DNA of 64,000 nt, from assembly GCA_027491195.1 (NCBI GenBank), contig JAIXWQ010000012.1, positions 124,001-188,000 of the forward strand. Reading direction: 5' to 3'. Position 1 is the stretch's first letter. Each line of letters starts with the position of its first letter. Below are positions 1-7,373 of the stretch, in pieces. The position numbers and the translations under genes were made by a program. The DNA comes from Cytophagaceae bacterium. Its GTDB lineage: Bacteria > Bacteroidota > Bacteroidia > Cytophagales > Spirosomataceae. Under the pieces are notes generated by a model. The model did not search any database. It was not told the DNA's origin and saw only the letters and a program-made list of their open reading frames with translations.

Positions 1-1
1 G

Positions 2-769
2 AAGGATTCGATGACTTCGATTGGTTTAGGTTTGGGGAATTTAGGAATCGGGTTTGTCACCAAGGCAATCACGGTGGGTGCTTCATTTTATGTGTACAAT
101 AACTGGAAACTGTTTGATTTAGGCCAAAGCTGGCCCGTTTGGGTGCTCGCCTTTTTTGGAGAAGATTTGACCTATTACTGGGTACACCGCATTTCTCATG
201 TTGTTCGCTTTTATTGGGCTTCACACATGGTGCACCATTCGTCCCCTAAGTATAATCTAGCTGCGGCTTTGCGTCAAACATGGACAGGAAATCTATCGGG
301 CGGCTTTATTTTCTGGCTTTGGTTGCCCTTAATCGGTGTTCATCCATTTATTGTGATGTTCTTCCAGCAAACGAGTTTGTTGTATCAGTACTGGATACAC
401 ACGGAATTAATTAATAAGATGCCGCGTTGGTTCGAATATATTTTAAATACTCCGTCACATCACCGCGTTCACCATGGCACGGATCTGGATTATCTGGATA
501 CGAATTATGCGGGGGTATTGATTATTTGGGATCGAATGTTCGGCTCATTTGTATCCGAGAATCATCGTCCACAGTATGGTTTAACGAAGCAGATTGAAAG
601 CTATAATCCGGCTAAAATTGCCTTTTATGAATGGGTGCAAATAATCAAAGATGTAGCTAAAGCCAAAAGTATCAAATCGGCATTGGGTTATGTTTTTGGG
701 CCTCCAGGTTGGAGCGATGATGGCAGTAGGTTAACTGTGACGCAAATGCGTGAGCAACAAAAGAGCTAA
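2..769 (+). CDS. Sterol desaturase / fatty acid hydroxylase family protein (5' end outside window)
   Basis: Integral-membrane di-iron oxygenase of the fatty acid hydroxylase superfamily, which hydroxylates or desaturates lipids. Counting from the ATG at position 11, the histidine clusters are HRISH (59-63), HMVHH (72-76) and HHRVHH (150-155), the HxxxH, HxxHH, HxxHH set that binds the two irons. Hydrophobic stretches alternate with them. The frame stays open to the window edge, and family members normally carry another N-terminal membrane segment, so the true start is probably upstream and the ATG at 11 internal. The stop overlaps the next start as TAATG, which suggests translational coupling. 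The substrate cannot be told from sequence. Confidence 0.85.
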   Translation, partial: KDSMTSIGLGLGNLGIGFVTKAITVGASFYVYNNWKLFDLGQSWPVWVLAFFGEDLTYYWVHRISHVVRFYWASHMVHHSSPKYNLAAALRQTWTGNLSGGFIFWLWLPLIGVHPFIVMFFQQTSLLYQYWIHTELINKMPRWFEYILNTPSHHRVHHGTDLDYLDTNYAGVLIIWDRMFGSFVSENHRPQYGLTKQIESYNPAKIAFYEWVQIIKDVAKAKSIKSALGYVFGPPGWSDDGSRLTVTQMREQQKS

Positions 770-1542
770 TGGAAAAGATCAAAACGATGGCTGAATTCGC
801 CGCAGCGGGGGAGCAGCCAGAATTTCTTTTTTGGGTAGGATGCGCGGGGTCATTTGATGACCGCCATAAGAAAGTAACGCGTGCCTTTTCGGAGATCTTG
901 CAAAAAGTGGGTATCTCTTTTGCGGTTTTAGGTACGGAAGAATCTTGCACGGGCGATCCAGCCAGAAGAGCAGGGAATGAATTCTTGTTCCAAATGCAGG
1001 CGATGGCGAATATCGAAGTCTTGAACCTCTATGCGGTGAAGAAAATCGTGACGGCTTGTCCGCATTGTTTCAATACCTTAAAGAACGAATACCCAGGCTT
1101 AGGCGGAACCTATGAGGTGATTCACCATAGCCAGCTTTTGGCAGAATTAATCAGCGCCGGAAAAATAAAAGCTTCTGACGATACGTCTTTAGAGCAAGTG
1201 GCCTACCACGATTCTTGCTACCTAGGAAGAGGAAATGGGGTCTACGAAGCTCCTCGCGAAATCATTTCCGGATTAAAAAAGGAACTAATCGAGTTGAAAA
1301 GTTGTAGAACCAAAGGACTCTGCTGTGGAGCCGGAGGCGCTCAAGTTTTCAAAGAACCAGAAGCCGGGGGCGAAGACGTGCAGGTGAAGAGAGTAAAAGA
1401 AATGGTGGATTCTGGCGTCACCAAAGTAGCCTTAGCTTGCCCGTTCTGTATGGTTATGGTCCAAGACGGCTTGAATAAAGTAGGCAAAGAAAAACACATC
1501 CAAGTAGTAGATTTAGCTGAACTCGTTCAGCAATCCATGTAA
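769..1542 (+). CDS. (Fe-S)-binding protein with two CCG (cysteine-rich) domains
   Basis: Soluble iron-sulfur protein of the HdrB/LutA/GlpC type, 257 aa. Two cysteine-rich repeats are visible: Cys25, Cys60, then ACPHC at 96-100; and Cys150 in HDSCYLGR, CCGAGG at 185-190, then ACPFC at 223-227. In this superfamily CCG domains bind a [4Fe-4S] or noncubane cluster and pass electrons to a partner redox protein. In related bacteria a larger ferredoxin-like Fe-S protein usually precedes this gene; here a sterol-desaturase-family gene does. The start overlaps that gene's stop by one base. The family is clear, the reaction is not. Confidence 0.82.
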   Translation: MEKIKTMAEFAAAGEQPEFLFWVGCAGSFDDRHKKVTRAFSEILQKVGISFAVLGTEESCTGDPARRAGNEFLFQMQAMANIEVLNLYAVKKIVTACPHCFNTLKNEYPGLGGTYEVIHHSQLLAELISAGKIKASDDTSLEQVAYHDSCYLGRGNGVYEAPREIISGLKKELIELKSCRTKGLCCGAGGAQVFKEPEAGGEDVQVKRVKEMVDSGVTKVALACPFCMVMVQDGLNKVGKEKHIQVVDLAELVQQSM

Positions 1543-1546
1543 AATT

Positions 1547-2020
1547 ATGTATCTACCGATAGAACAAATGCCCGATCACTCCCGCGTGTGGGTGTATCAA
1601 GCAAACCGACCTTTTACGGCGTCGGAAATCCAAGCAATTGAAAACTATTTAGCCCCCGCTTTAACCCAATGGGCGGCACATGGCGCTGGTTTGAACGCGT
1701 CTTACGAGATCCGTTTTCAGCAAGTGATTGTGATCGCCGTAGACGAAACGGTCAACGCTGCCTCCGGCTGTTCCATCGATGCTTCGACGCGCTGGTTTAA
1801 AGAGATGGGCGCTGAATTAGGTATTGATTTCTTCGATAGAAGTACGGCTGTTGTGGATGGCGACGAACTAACCTTGATTCCATTGACTGCTCTAAAGAAT
1901 AATCCTTTATTAGATCGCGCTACACAGATTATTCCATTACAAACCGAATCATTAGGAGCCTACCGCTCAGGCTGGTTACAAAGAGCGGATACGACGTGGT
2001 TACAACGATATTTCGCATAA
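1547..2020 (+). CDS. Conserved Bacteroidota protein of unknown function
   Basis: Small soluble protein, 157 aa, without signal peptide or membrane segment. I recognise it as a conserved Bacteroidota family that databases often label 'ABC transporter ATPase'. That label has no support here: no Walker A, Walker B or LSGGQ motif is present. A conserved-looking block around residues 74-83 reads ASGCSIDAST, with a Cys that could be functional. It starts 4 nt after the Fe-S protein and ends 1 nt before the methionine sulfoxide reductase gene, so it is probably co-transcribed with both and may have a redox-linked role. Confidence 0.75.
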   Translation: MYLPIEQMPDHSRVWVYQANRPFTASEIQAIENYLAPALTQWAAHGAGLNASYEIRFQQVIVIAVDETVNAASGCSIDASTRWFKEMGAELGIDFFDRSTAVVDGDELTLIPLTALKNNPLLDRATQIIPLQTESLGAYRSGWLQRADTTWLQRYFA

Positions 2021-2021
2021 G

Positions 2022-2513
2022 ATGGCAGAGGATCTAATTAAAATTGAAGGAACTCGTAAAGAAAAATACGCCTCACTTTATCCCCAAATACAATCTTTAC
2101 TCGCAGGAGAAACGGATAAATATGCCAATCTAGCGAACATCGCTGCGGCGGTGCATGAAGTATTTGGCTTTTTCTGGGTAGGATTTTACCTGACCAAAGA
2201 GGATCAATTAGTCTTAGGGCCATTTCAAGGGCCTGTAGCTTGTACCCGAATTCCTTTTCACAAAGGAGTTTGTGGCCATGCCTATACGACGCGCGAAACG
2301 GTTTTAGTACCGGACGTAGAGGAATTTCCTGGGCATATCGCTTGTGCGTCAGCCTCGAAATCGGAGATTGTCTTACCTGCCATCGTGAATGGGGAGGTCG
2401 TGCTTGTTTTTGATCTGGATTCAGATCAATTAGCGGACTTCTCTGAAGTGGATCAGGAAGGTCTCGAGAAAATTATCAAGTTGATTGAGGAGTCTTGGAC
2501 TGCTTGGTCTTAA
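2022..2513 (+). CDS. msrC: GAF-domain free methionine-(R)-sulfoxide reductase
   Basis: Cytosolic enzyme that reduces free L-methionine-(R)-sulfoxide with electrons from thioredoxin. The whole 163-aa protein is one GAF domain of normal length for the fRMsr family. The three family cysteines are present: Cys74 (PVACTRI), Cys84 (GVCGHA) and Cys108 (HIACAS). It closes the short operon that begins with the desaturase-family gene. Its TAA stop interlocks with the stop of the convergent psd gene in a shared TTAA. Confidence 0.9.
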   Translation: MAEDLIKIEGTRKEKYASLYPQIQSLLAGETDKYANLANIAAAVHEVFGFFWVGFYLTKEDQLVLGPFQGPVACTRIPFHKGVCGHAYTTRETVLVPDVEEFPGHIACASASKSEIVLPAIVNGEVVLVFDLDSDQLADFSEVDQEGLEKIIKLIEESWTAWS

Positions 2514-3169
2514 GCTAATTTAGCGATTACCGTTTCGCCTCCTACTGGTTTGTCATCGATATTCACGCAGATTTCTGCGTCTAATGGTAAGTAGATATCG
2601 ATACGGCTACCGAATTTAATGAAGCCGAATTCCGTCCCTTGAACGACAGCATCTCCTTCTTTCGCATACCAGCAAATACGTTTTGCTAGAGCACCTGCAA
2701 TCTGGCGGAACAATACTTCCGTACCATTTTCATGCTTCACAACGTAGGTTGTGCGTTCGTTCTCCGTGCTTGATTTAGGATGCCAAGCCACTAAAAATTT
2801 TCCAGGGTGGTATTTGAAATACGAAACGATACCAGAAATAGGATTGAAGTTTACGTGCACATTAATTGGTGACATAAAGATCGACACCTGGCGACGAGGT
2901 CCATTGAAATACTCTGTTTCTACGGTTTCTTCGATTACAACGACTTTTCCATCCGCTGGGGCGATGATGTGCTTCGGGTTAATCTCCGTCACGCGCTTTG
3001 GAACACGGAAAAATTGAAGGATAATTAGATAGAACAAAGCGGTGATGACCACAATGGTTTCTCTTAGGTAGACATTTTCAGGGAAGAAATACGCAACCAG
3101 GCCATTAATACCTAATACGATGAGTAATGAAGTGAATAATAGGGTCCGTCCTTCTCTATGTAATGTCAT
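2510..3169 (-). CDS. psd: Phosphatidylserine decarboxylase (short, archaetidylserine-decarboxylase-like type)
   Basis: Converts phosphatidylserine to phosphatidylethanolamine at the inner membrane. The 219-aa length fits the short Psd subfamily. An N-terminal hydrophobic hairpin (about residues 10-55) precedes the catalytic part. PADGKV (71-76), HVNFNP (105-110) and the FGSR motif at 186-189 are visible. Gly187-Ser188 is the expected self-cleavage site, where the Ser becomes the pyruvoyl group. No pssA lies next to it. A promoter-like element sits in the 68-bp divergent region shared with the next gene. Confidence 0.92.
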   Translation of the reverse strand: MTLHREGRTLLFTSLLIVLGINGLVAYFFPENVYLRETIVVITALFYLIILQFFRVPKRVTEINPKHIIAPADGKVVVIEETVETEYFNGPRRQVSIFMSPINVHVNFNPISGIVSYFKYHPGKFLVAWHPKSSTENERTTYVVKHENGTEVLFRQIAGALAKRICWYAKEGDAVVQGTEFGFIKFGSRIDIYLPLDAEICVNIDDKPVGGETVIAKLA

Positions 3170-3189
3170 GCGTTGAATGCTAAATAAAC

Positions 3190-3218
3190 TTGTTAATTTC
3201 CAAAATTAGTTATTTTTG
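3190..3218 (+). promoter_or_regulatory. Bacteroidota-type promoter upstream of the propeller sensor gene
   Basis: TTG at 3190-3192, an 18-nt spacer, then TATTTTTG at 3211-3218, matching the -33 TTG / -7 TAnnTTTG pattern of Bacteroidota. It ends 19 nt before the ATG at 3238. Confidence 0.55.
3201..3208 (-). promoter_or_regulatory. Candidate -7 element for psd
   Basis: On the minus strand this reads TAATTTTG, a match to TAnnTTTG, 31 nt upstream of the psd start. A minus-strand TTG at 3225-3227 is 16 nt away, slightly close. It lies between the two boxes of the divergent promoter, so the two promoters probably exclude each other. Confidence 0.4.
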
Positions 3219-3237
3219 AGGACGCAACCACATCTAA

Positions 3238-4656
3238 ATGCTAAAAAAAGCGATTCTGTTCCTCTTCTTGTTTACTCAAATCGCCTTCAGCGGCCTGGGA
3301 CAGTATATTAAATGGCAAGAAGATAAGTCCATCAATTATTTGCGTTTGCACCTAGTTACGCATGAAATTTCGCGTTATCAACCCCAAACGGGTTGGGTTG
3401 CAGTAGATACCCTAAGCTCGGTCAATGTTAATTTTGACGATATTTTACCTGGTTCGAATGGAATACATGAATTTCAAATTGGAAAATCGGCGAAGTATTA
3501 CCTAACGATTCATTGCACCGGCCAGATGTATGAATTAGATAAGTCCACCTGGACTTTGAAGCGCTTAGATCAGACCTTTTTTAGGGGTGCTAATTGCCTG
3601 AGTAGCATTTTTATGCGGGGGGATGATATTTATTCCTTTGGTGGATATGGTTTTTGGAGATCCAATAATATCTTGACGAAATTCGATTTTGTAGCCAAAG
3701 AATGGATGAGCATCGCTGCCGAAGGCGATATTCCTGCTTCGATTTTCGACGGCATGTCAGGGTATTCTGCTAAAAAGGATCGCTATTATTTGTTGAGCAC
3801 CGTTCACATGAACGATACGGAGAAGAAAACAGCCTTTAATCGGGACTACGGTATCTATGAGTATGATTTTTTCAATCAAAAATTCACTCGTCTAGGAGAA
3901 ATCAAACTAGATATTGTTCGCAATTTCTTAGACTCCAAAGATACCAAGCCCTACGTCTTCAATGGCCGCTATTTTATTATCTCAGACAAACCCAATAAAG
4001 ATTTCGCCTATGATACGATGTTCTTTATTGATGTGGAGGATGATTTTAAAGTGTATCAATGGAAAAATCCCCACCGAATCTACTTAAATGCACAGCGAGG
4101 GGATGATCCTGAAGCCTATATGCATGTGAGTGGTGATTCATTAGTTTGGTCCAATAATTTAGTGAAGGCCTCGGTAGAGGAACCTGGTTTTACAATGGTT
4201 TCTGTTCAAACCCTTATTAGAGAGGCGGAATATATCGGTACATTGGATGAAGCGCCGTGGTATGAGCGATTTGCTTTATTCGGTGCTGTGCTACTTGCCA
4301 TCCTATCTGTGGCCCTGATTTTTGAAATTTACCGTCGATTAAAACGCAATAAATTGAAGAAATCTATTCGCTTTTTGTTAGGGGCAAATGAGCGTCTGTT
4401 CTTGGACTTTTTGATTTTAAATTACGAGCAAGGCTTTGTGAATGGACATCAGATTATTGCCTTTTTTGGAAAGCACAAAAGTACGCCAGAGTCACAGCGT
4501 CAGTTTAGAGCGAAATTGATTGAGAATTTTACCAAAACCTTAGGACTGATTTTTGTCGATGAGGAAATTTTAGATATTCAGTTAGATGAACGAGATCAAC
4601 GCATGTTTACCTACCGATTGCAGCCGGAGATTTATAAAAAACTGAAAAATCTTTAG
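3238..4656 (+). CDS. Membrane-anchored propeller-like sensor with cytoplasmic helical C-terminus (possible DNA-binding regulator)
   Basis: Not a named gene. A signal peptide (about 1-21) is followed by about 320 residues rich in aromatic and Gly/Asp turns that recall a kelch-like beta-propeller (for example IYSFGGYGFW near 140). One membrane helix follows at about 344-364, then basic residues (RRLKRNKLKK), then about 100 cytoplasmic residues. The tail has helical segments around STPESQRQFRAKLIENF and ends with RMFTYRLQPEIY. That layout resembles Bacteroidota proteins in which a periplasmic propeller is fused through a membrane helix to a helix-turn-helix-like tail. The DNA-binding role is inference. 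Its TAG stop interlocks with the stop of the facing lipoprotein gene. Confidence 0.6.
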   Translation: MLKKAILFLFLFTQIAFSGLGQYIKWQEDKSINYLRLHLVTHEISRYQPQTGWVAVDTLSSVNVNFDDILPGSNGIHEFQIGKSAKYYLTIHCTGQMYELDKSTWTLKRLDQTFFRGANCLSSIFMRGDDIYSFGGYGFWRSNNILTKFDFVAKEWMSIAAEGDIPASIFDGMSGYSAKKDRYYLLSTVHMNDTEKKTAFNRDYGIYEYDFFNQKFTRLGEIKLDIVRNFLDSKDTKPYVFNGRYFIISDKPNKDFAYDTMFFIDVEDDFKVYQWKNPHRIYLNAQRGDDPEAYMHVSGDSLVWSNNLVKASVEEPGFTMVSVQTLIREAEYIGTLDEAPWYERFALFGAVLLAILSVALIFEIYRRLKRNKLKKSIRFLLGANERLFLDFLILNYEQGFVNGHQIIAFFGKHKSTPESQRQFRAKLIENFTKTLGLIFVDEEILDIQLDERDQRMFTYRLQPEIYKKLKNL

Positions 4657-5198
4657 TCCTTAAAGATCACAATGGGATCTGTCTCGATTGTATTACTTTG
4701 ATTCAAAGCATTGTCCCTGATGAAAATTTTGAACTTTAAGGTGTCATTTTTTGCCGTGAACTGAGGGCTATAGCCTTTATAAAAAGCATAAACGAATTGA
4801 GTAGAGTAATCGATACTTCCCTCAATAGGGCCTGATTTCTGATTCGGTTTAAAATTAAAGTTCATTAAACCACCTAGGGCAGGAGTGAAGGTGATGGGGA
4901 TAAAGACGCCATTCTTTTGTAACATCACTGCTACCTCGAAATTGCGGAAATCCTTGTATTTAGGATCAGATTTTAGCTGAGCCTCGGTTAATCCTAAATC
5001 GCCTTCTGCGTCTTGAAAGTTAATACTCATGATGACCGAATCGATTTTCGTAGTGCCACCGAATCCGTCATTACTGGTTTTAGTAATCTTTTGAATCGAC
5101 TTAAATGAGATAGCAGGCGTAGAGCTAAACGTAGGTTCTTGCACACAAGCACCTAGTCCTATCAATAATACCCCGAATATGCCCACTAATTTCCGCAT
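4653..5198 (-). CDS. Putative lipoprotein of unknown function
   Basis: The N-terminus is a type II signal peptide with lipobox LGAC, giving lipidated Cys18, so an envelope lipoprotein is expected. The mature part (about 163 aa) is predicted mostly beta, with NFQDAEGDLG near 75 and a C-terminal FIRDNALNQSNTIETDP stretch. Similar small lipoproteins are common in Bacteroidota and have no established function. It is convergent with the propeller sensor gene (interlocked stops) and divergent from the LuxE-like gene. Confidence 0.7.
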   Translation of the reverse strand: MRKLVGIFGVLLIGLGACVQEPTFSSTPAISFKSIQKITKTSNDGFGGTTKIDSVIMSINFQDAEGDLGLTEAQLKSDPKYKDFRNFEVAVMLQKNGVFIPITFTPALGGLMNFNFKPNQKSGPIEGSIDYSTQFVYAFYKGYSPQFTAKNDTLKFKIFIRDNALNQSNTIETDPIVIFKD

Positions 5199-5241
5199 GG
5201 ATTCCTTTGAAAATTTCAGCAGTAAAGTTAATGATTTGCGT

Positions 5242-5249
5242 TAATTTTG
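5242..5249 (+). promoter_or_regulatory. Candidate -7 promoter element for the LuxE-like gene
   Basis: TAATTTTG matches TAnnTTTG, 21 nt upstream of the ATG at 5271. No well-spaced -33 TTG was found, so the call rests on the -7 match and its position. Confidence 0.35.
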
Positions 5250-5270
5250 CGCTACATCTAGCGAAATCAA

Positions 5271-6311
5271 ATGGGTCAAACGATCAACGAACAGAGGAAA
5301 GAACTTAAAAACCGAGTCCTACACATGCAGGAAGCGGATTTTGATGTCTTGGCTTTGGATGTTTTTCGTTTTCAGGCTGAAAATAACCCACTTTATCAGC
5401 AGTATATTCAGCTATCAGGTGTTTCTCCTGAAAAAATAGCGCATTGGACGGAGGTACCTTTTTTGCCCATCGAACTATTTAAAAGTCACGAGATTTTAAC
5501 GGGATCTGAGCCGGTTTTATTCTCTTTCGAAAGCTCCGGAACGACGGGTCAAATTCCCTCGAAACACCCTGTTTGCGATCCCGGATTTTACCAACAGATT
5601 TCTAAGATTGCCTTCGAGCGGGAATATGGTCCGCTCAGTGATTACCATATTTTCGCATTGCTCCCTTCTTATTTAGAGCGTTCGACTTCTTCGCTGGTCT
5701 TCATGATGGATCATTTCATCAAGGAATCTCAGTCGGATTTATCGGGTTTTTATCTGAATCAATACGATTCTCTGGTAGATGCTTTGCGTCAAGCTTTGGC
5801 CACGGACAAGAAGGTTTGGTTGATGGGCGTCACTTTTGGTTTATTGGATTTAGTCGATTCGGGAATTGATTTATCCTTTCTTAAGGAGCACAAAGATCAA
5901 TTAATCGTGATGGAAACGGGCGGGATGAAAGGCCGTCGCGAAGAGTGGATAAGAGATAAGGTACACGCGTATTTGCAAGAAAAGATGGGGTTAGATTCAA
6001 TCGCCTCAGAATACGGAATGACCGAATTGTTTTCTCAAGGCTATGCGAAATCACAGGGAATATTTACGCCGGCCTATACGATGCGTGTTTGTTTGCGGGA
6101 GGTGAGTGATCCGTTTGCTTTGGTGAACCAAGCACATAAAACCGGTGGTATTAAGATCGCTGATTTAGGCAATATTGATTCCTGTGCGTTTATCGAAACA
6201 CGGGATTTAGGTTCGCTGGAAGAAGATGGGGTGCGATTTAAAGTACTAGGCCGGTTCGATAATTCGGAAATGCGCGGCTGCAGCCTGATGGTCTCAGGGA
6301 TGGGGAACTAA
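5271..6311 (+). CDS. LuxE-family acyl-protein synthetase / acyltransferase
   Basis: 346 aa, related to the acyl-protein synthetase LuxE, which activates fatty acids with ATP inside the ANL (adenylate-forming) superfamily. The phosphate-binding loop SSGTTG is at 88-93 and the later EYGMTELFSQGY block (about 247-258) fits the adenylate-binding motif of that superfamily. No luxCDAB genes are nearby, so bioluminescence is not implied. Stand-alone LuxE-like proteins are common in Bacteroidota and their substrate is unknown. Its 3' end overlaps the convergent moaE by 18 bp. Confidence 0.8.
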   Translation: MGQTINEQRKELKNRVLHMQEADFDVLALDVFRFQAENNPLYQQYIQLSGVSPEKIAHWTEVPFLPIELFKSHEILTGSEPVLFSFESSGTTGQIPSKHPVCDPGFYQQISKIAFEREYGPLSDYHIFALLPSYLERSTSSLVFMMDHFIKESQSDLSGFYLNQYDSLVDALRQALATDKKVWLMGVTFGLLDLVDSGIDLSFLKEHKDQLIVMETGGMKGRREEWIRDKVHAYLQEKMGLDSIASEYGMTELFSQGYAKSQGIFTPAYTMRVCLREVSDPFALVNQAHKTGGIKIADLGNIDSCAFIETRDLGSLEEDGVRFKVLGRFDNSEMRGCSLMVSGMGN

Positions 6312-6713
6312 CCAAGACGATCCGTCCTCATAAAATTCATTTTTCCAAATAGGTACTTCTTGTTTCAAGGTGTCGATCAGCCATTCACAGGCTTTGAAAG
6401 CCTCAGCCCGGTGTACCGAAGTAACACCAATTAAAACCGCAATATCTCCGATTTCCAAAGGTCCGGTTCTGTGAACTAAGGCAATGCGCTCCACAGGCCA
6501 TTTCGAAGCCGCCTGCTCACACAATAATTCGATTTGTTTCAAAGCCATGGGAGGGTAGGCTTCCATCGTTAAGGCCTTGACGTCTTTTCCTTGATTCTTA
6601 TTTCGGATGGTTCCGATAAAAAGACAAATGCCGCCAGCCACCGGATCCTGTAGGAAACGGTAATAGGGGTCGATCGAGATCGCCTCGGCGGATAAGTCTA
6701 TTTTATGAATCAT
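6294..6713 (-). CDS. moaE: Molybdopterin synthase catalytic subunit
   Basis: Large subunit of molybdopterin synthase, which inserts two sulfurs into precursor Z (cPMP) using MoaD thiocarboxylate. 139 aa, normal length. Visible motifs are FIGTIRNKNQG (32-42), VHRTGPLEIGD (80-90), SVHRAEAF (99-106, with the conserved Arg102) and PIWKNE with the expected catalytic Lys124. The start overlaps the folA stop by 4 nt (ATGA), so the two are co-translated. No moaD or other moa gene lies in the window. Confidence 0.9.
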   Translation of the reverse strand: MIHKIDLSAEAISIDPYYRFLQDPVAGGICLFIGTIRNKNQGKDVKALTMEAYPPMALKQIELLCEQAASKWPVERIALVHRTGPLEIGDIAVLIGVTSVHRAEAFKACEWLIDTLKQEVPIWKNEFYEDGSSWLVPHP

Positions 6714-7198
6714 TTTCTGCTATAGGTCAAATAGCTGTATTGGTAGGCATTTTTCTCATCCGTCACGCCTCGTTCTTTTTCAGTCACCTCCCATTCGGAT
6801 GACGGGATTTCTGGGAAAAAGGCGTCGCCTTCGAAAATATCATGTAATTGCGTCACTAAAATTTGGTCCGCTATAGCTATTGACAAGGCATAAATTTCAG
6901 CACCACCCACAATGAAAATATCTTCTCGGCTTAATGATTTCGCCTTTAAGATGGCTTCTTCGATGGAAGTCGTGCAGATGACACCATCAATTTGCAAGCC
7001 AGGCGTGCGTGAAATAACAATTGTAGTACGATTAGGTAGTGGCTTGCCGATGGAATCGTAGGTTTTACGTCCCATGATGATCACGTGACCCGTGGTTAAG
7101 GCCTTGAATCTTTTTAGATCCGCTGGTAAGTGCCATATCAGTTCATTGTTTTTTCCAATGACCCTATTTTCATCAAAAGCTACGAGTATTTTTATCAC
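6710..7198 (-). CDS. folA: Dihydrofolate reductase
   Basis: Reduces dihydrofolate to tetrahydrofolate with NADPH. 162 aa, the usual bacterial size. The substrate-binding acid is Asp27 in WHLPADLKRF, the same number as in E. coli. The NADPH-binding blocks IMGRKTYDSIG (41-51) and FIVGGAEIY are intact. It leads a two-gene operon with moaE and is divergent from carB across 175 bp. Confidence 0.95.
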   Translation of the reverse strand: MIKILVAFDENRVIGKNNELIWHLPADLKRFKALTTGHVIIMGRKTYDSIGKPLPNRTTIVISRTPGLQIDGVICTTSIEEAILKAKSLSREDIFIVGGAEIYALSIAIADQILVTQLHDIFEGDAFFPEIPSSEWEVTEKERGVTDEKNAYQYSYLTYSRK

Positions 7199-7217
7199 GA
7201 TTTCTACAATTTGTTGT

Positions 7218-7225
7218 CAAAAATA
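7218..7225 (-). promoter_or_regulatory. Candidate -7 element for folA-moaE
   Basis: Minus-strand TATTTTTG matches TAnnTTTG and lies 19 nt upstream of the folA ATG. No -33 TTG at good spacing was seen. Confidence 0.38.
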
Positions 7226-7273
7226 AGGGAAATTTTGGGTTCTGCCTCACCTATGCAAAAGTCTCTTTTTTAT

Positions 7274-7304
7274 TTTGGAAATCGACCCTAAAACGCTAAC
7301 TTTG
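7274..7304 (+). promoter_or_regulatory. Promoter of carB
   Basis: TTTG at 7274-7277, exactly 19 nt of spacer, then TAACTTTG at 7297-7304. This is the best consensus Bacteroidota promoter in the window. Transcription would start near 7311, leaving a leader of about 60 nt before the GTG start. Confidence 0.7.
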
Positions 7305-7309
7305 CACAA

Positions 7310-7337
7310 TTTTGGAGCTTAACCAAGCAGCCCAAAA
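7310..7337 (+). promoter_or_regulatory. Leader hairpin at the 5' end of the carB transcript
   Basis: TTTTGG (7310-7315) can pair with CCAAAA (7332-7337), and inside it GCTT (7317-7320) with AAGC (7325-7328) around an AACC loop. It sits at the predicted transcript start. It could protect the 5' end or take part in leader control; no known riboswitch is recognised. Confidence 0.35.
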
Positions 7338-7373
7338 ACGACATATCCATTCAGAATTTAATTTATACCCCCT

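Noticed and set aside
1547-2020. ABC transporter ATPase (common database label)
   Set aside because: No Walker motifs or signature; the protein is too small and unrelated.
5271-6311. Bioluminescence operon (LuxE homologue)
   Set aside because: No luxA, luxB, luxC or luxD nearby; stand-alone LuxE-like proteins are common in Bacteroidota.
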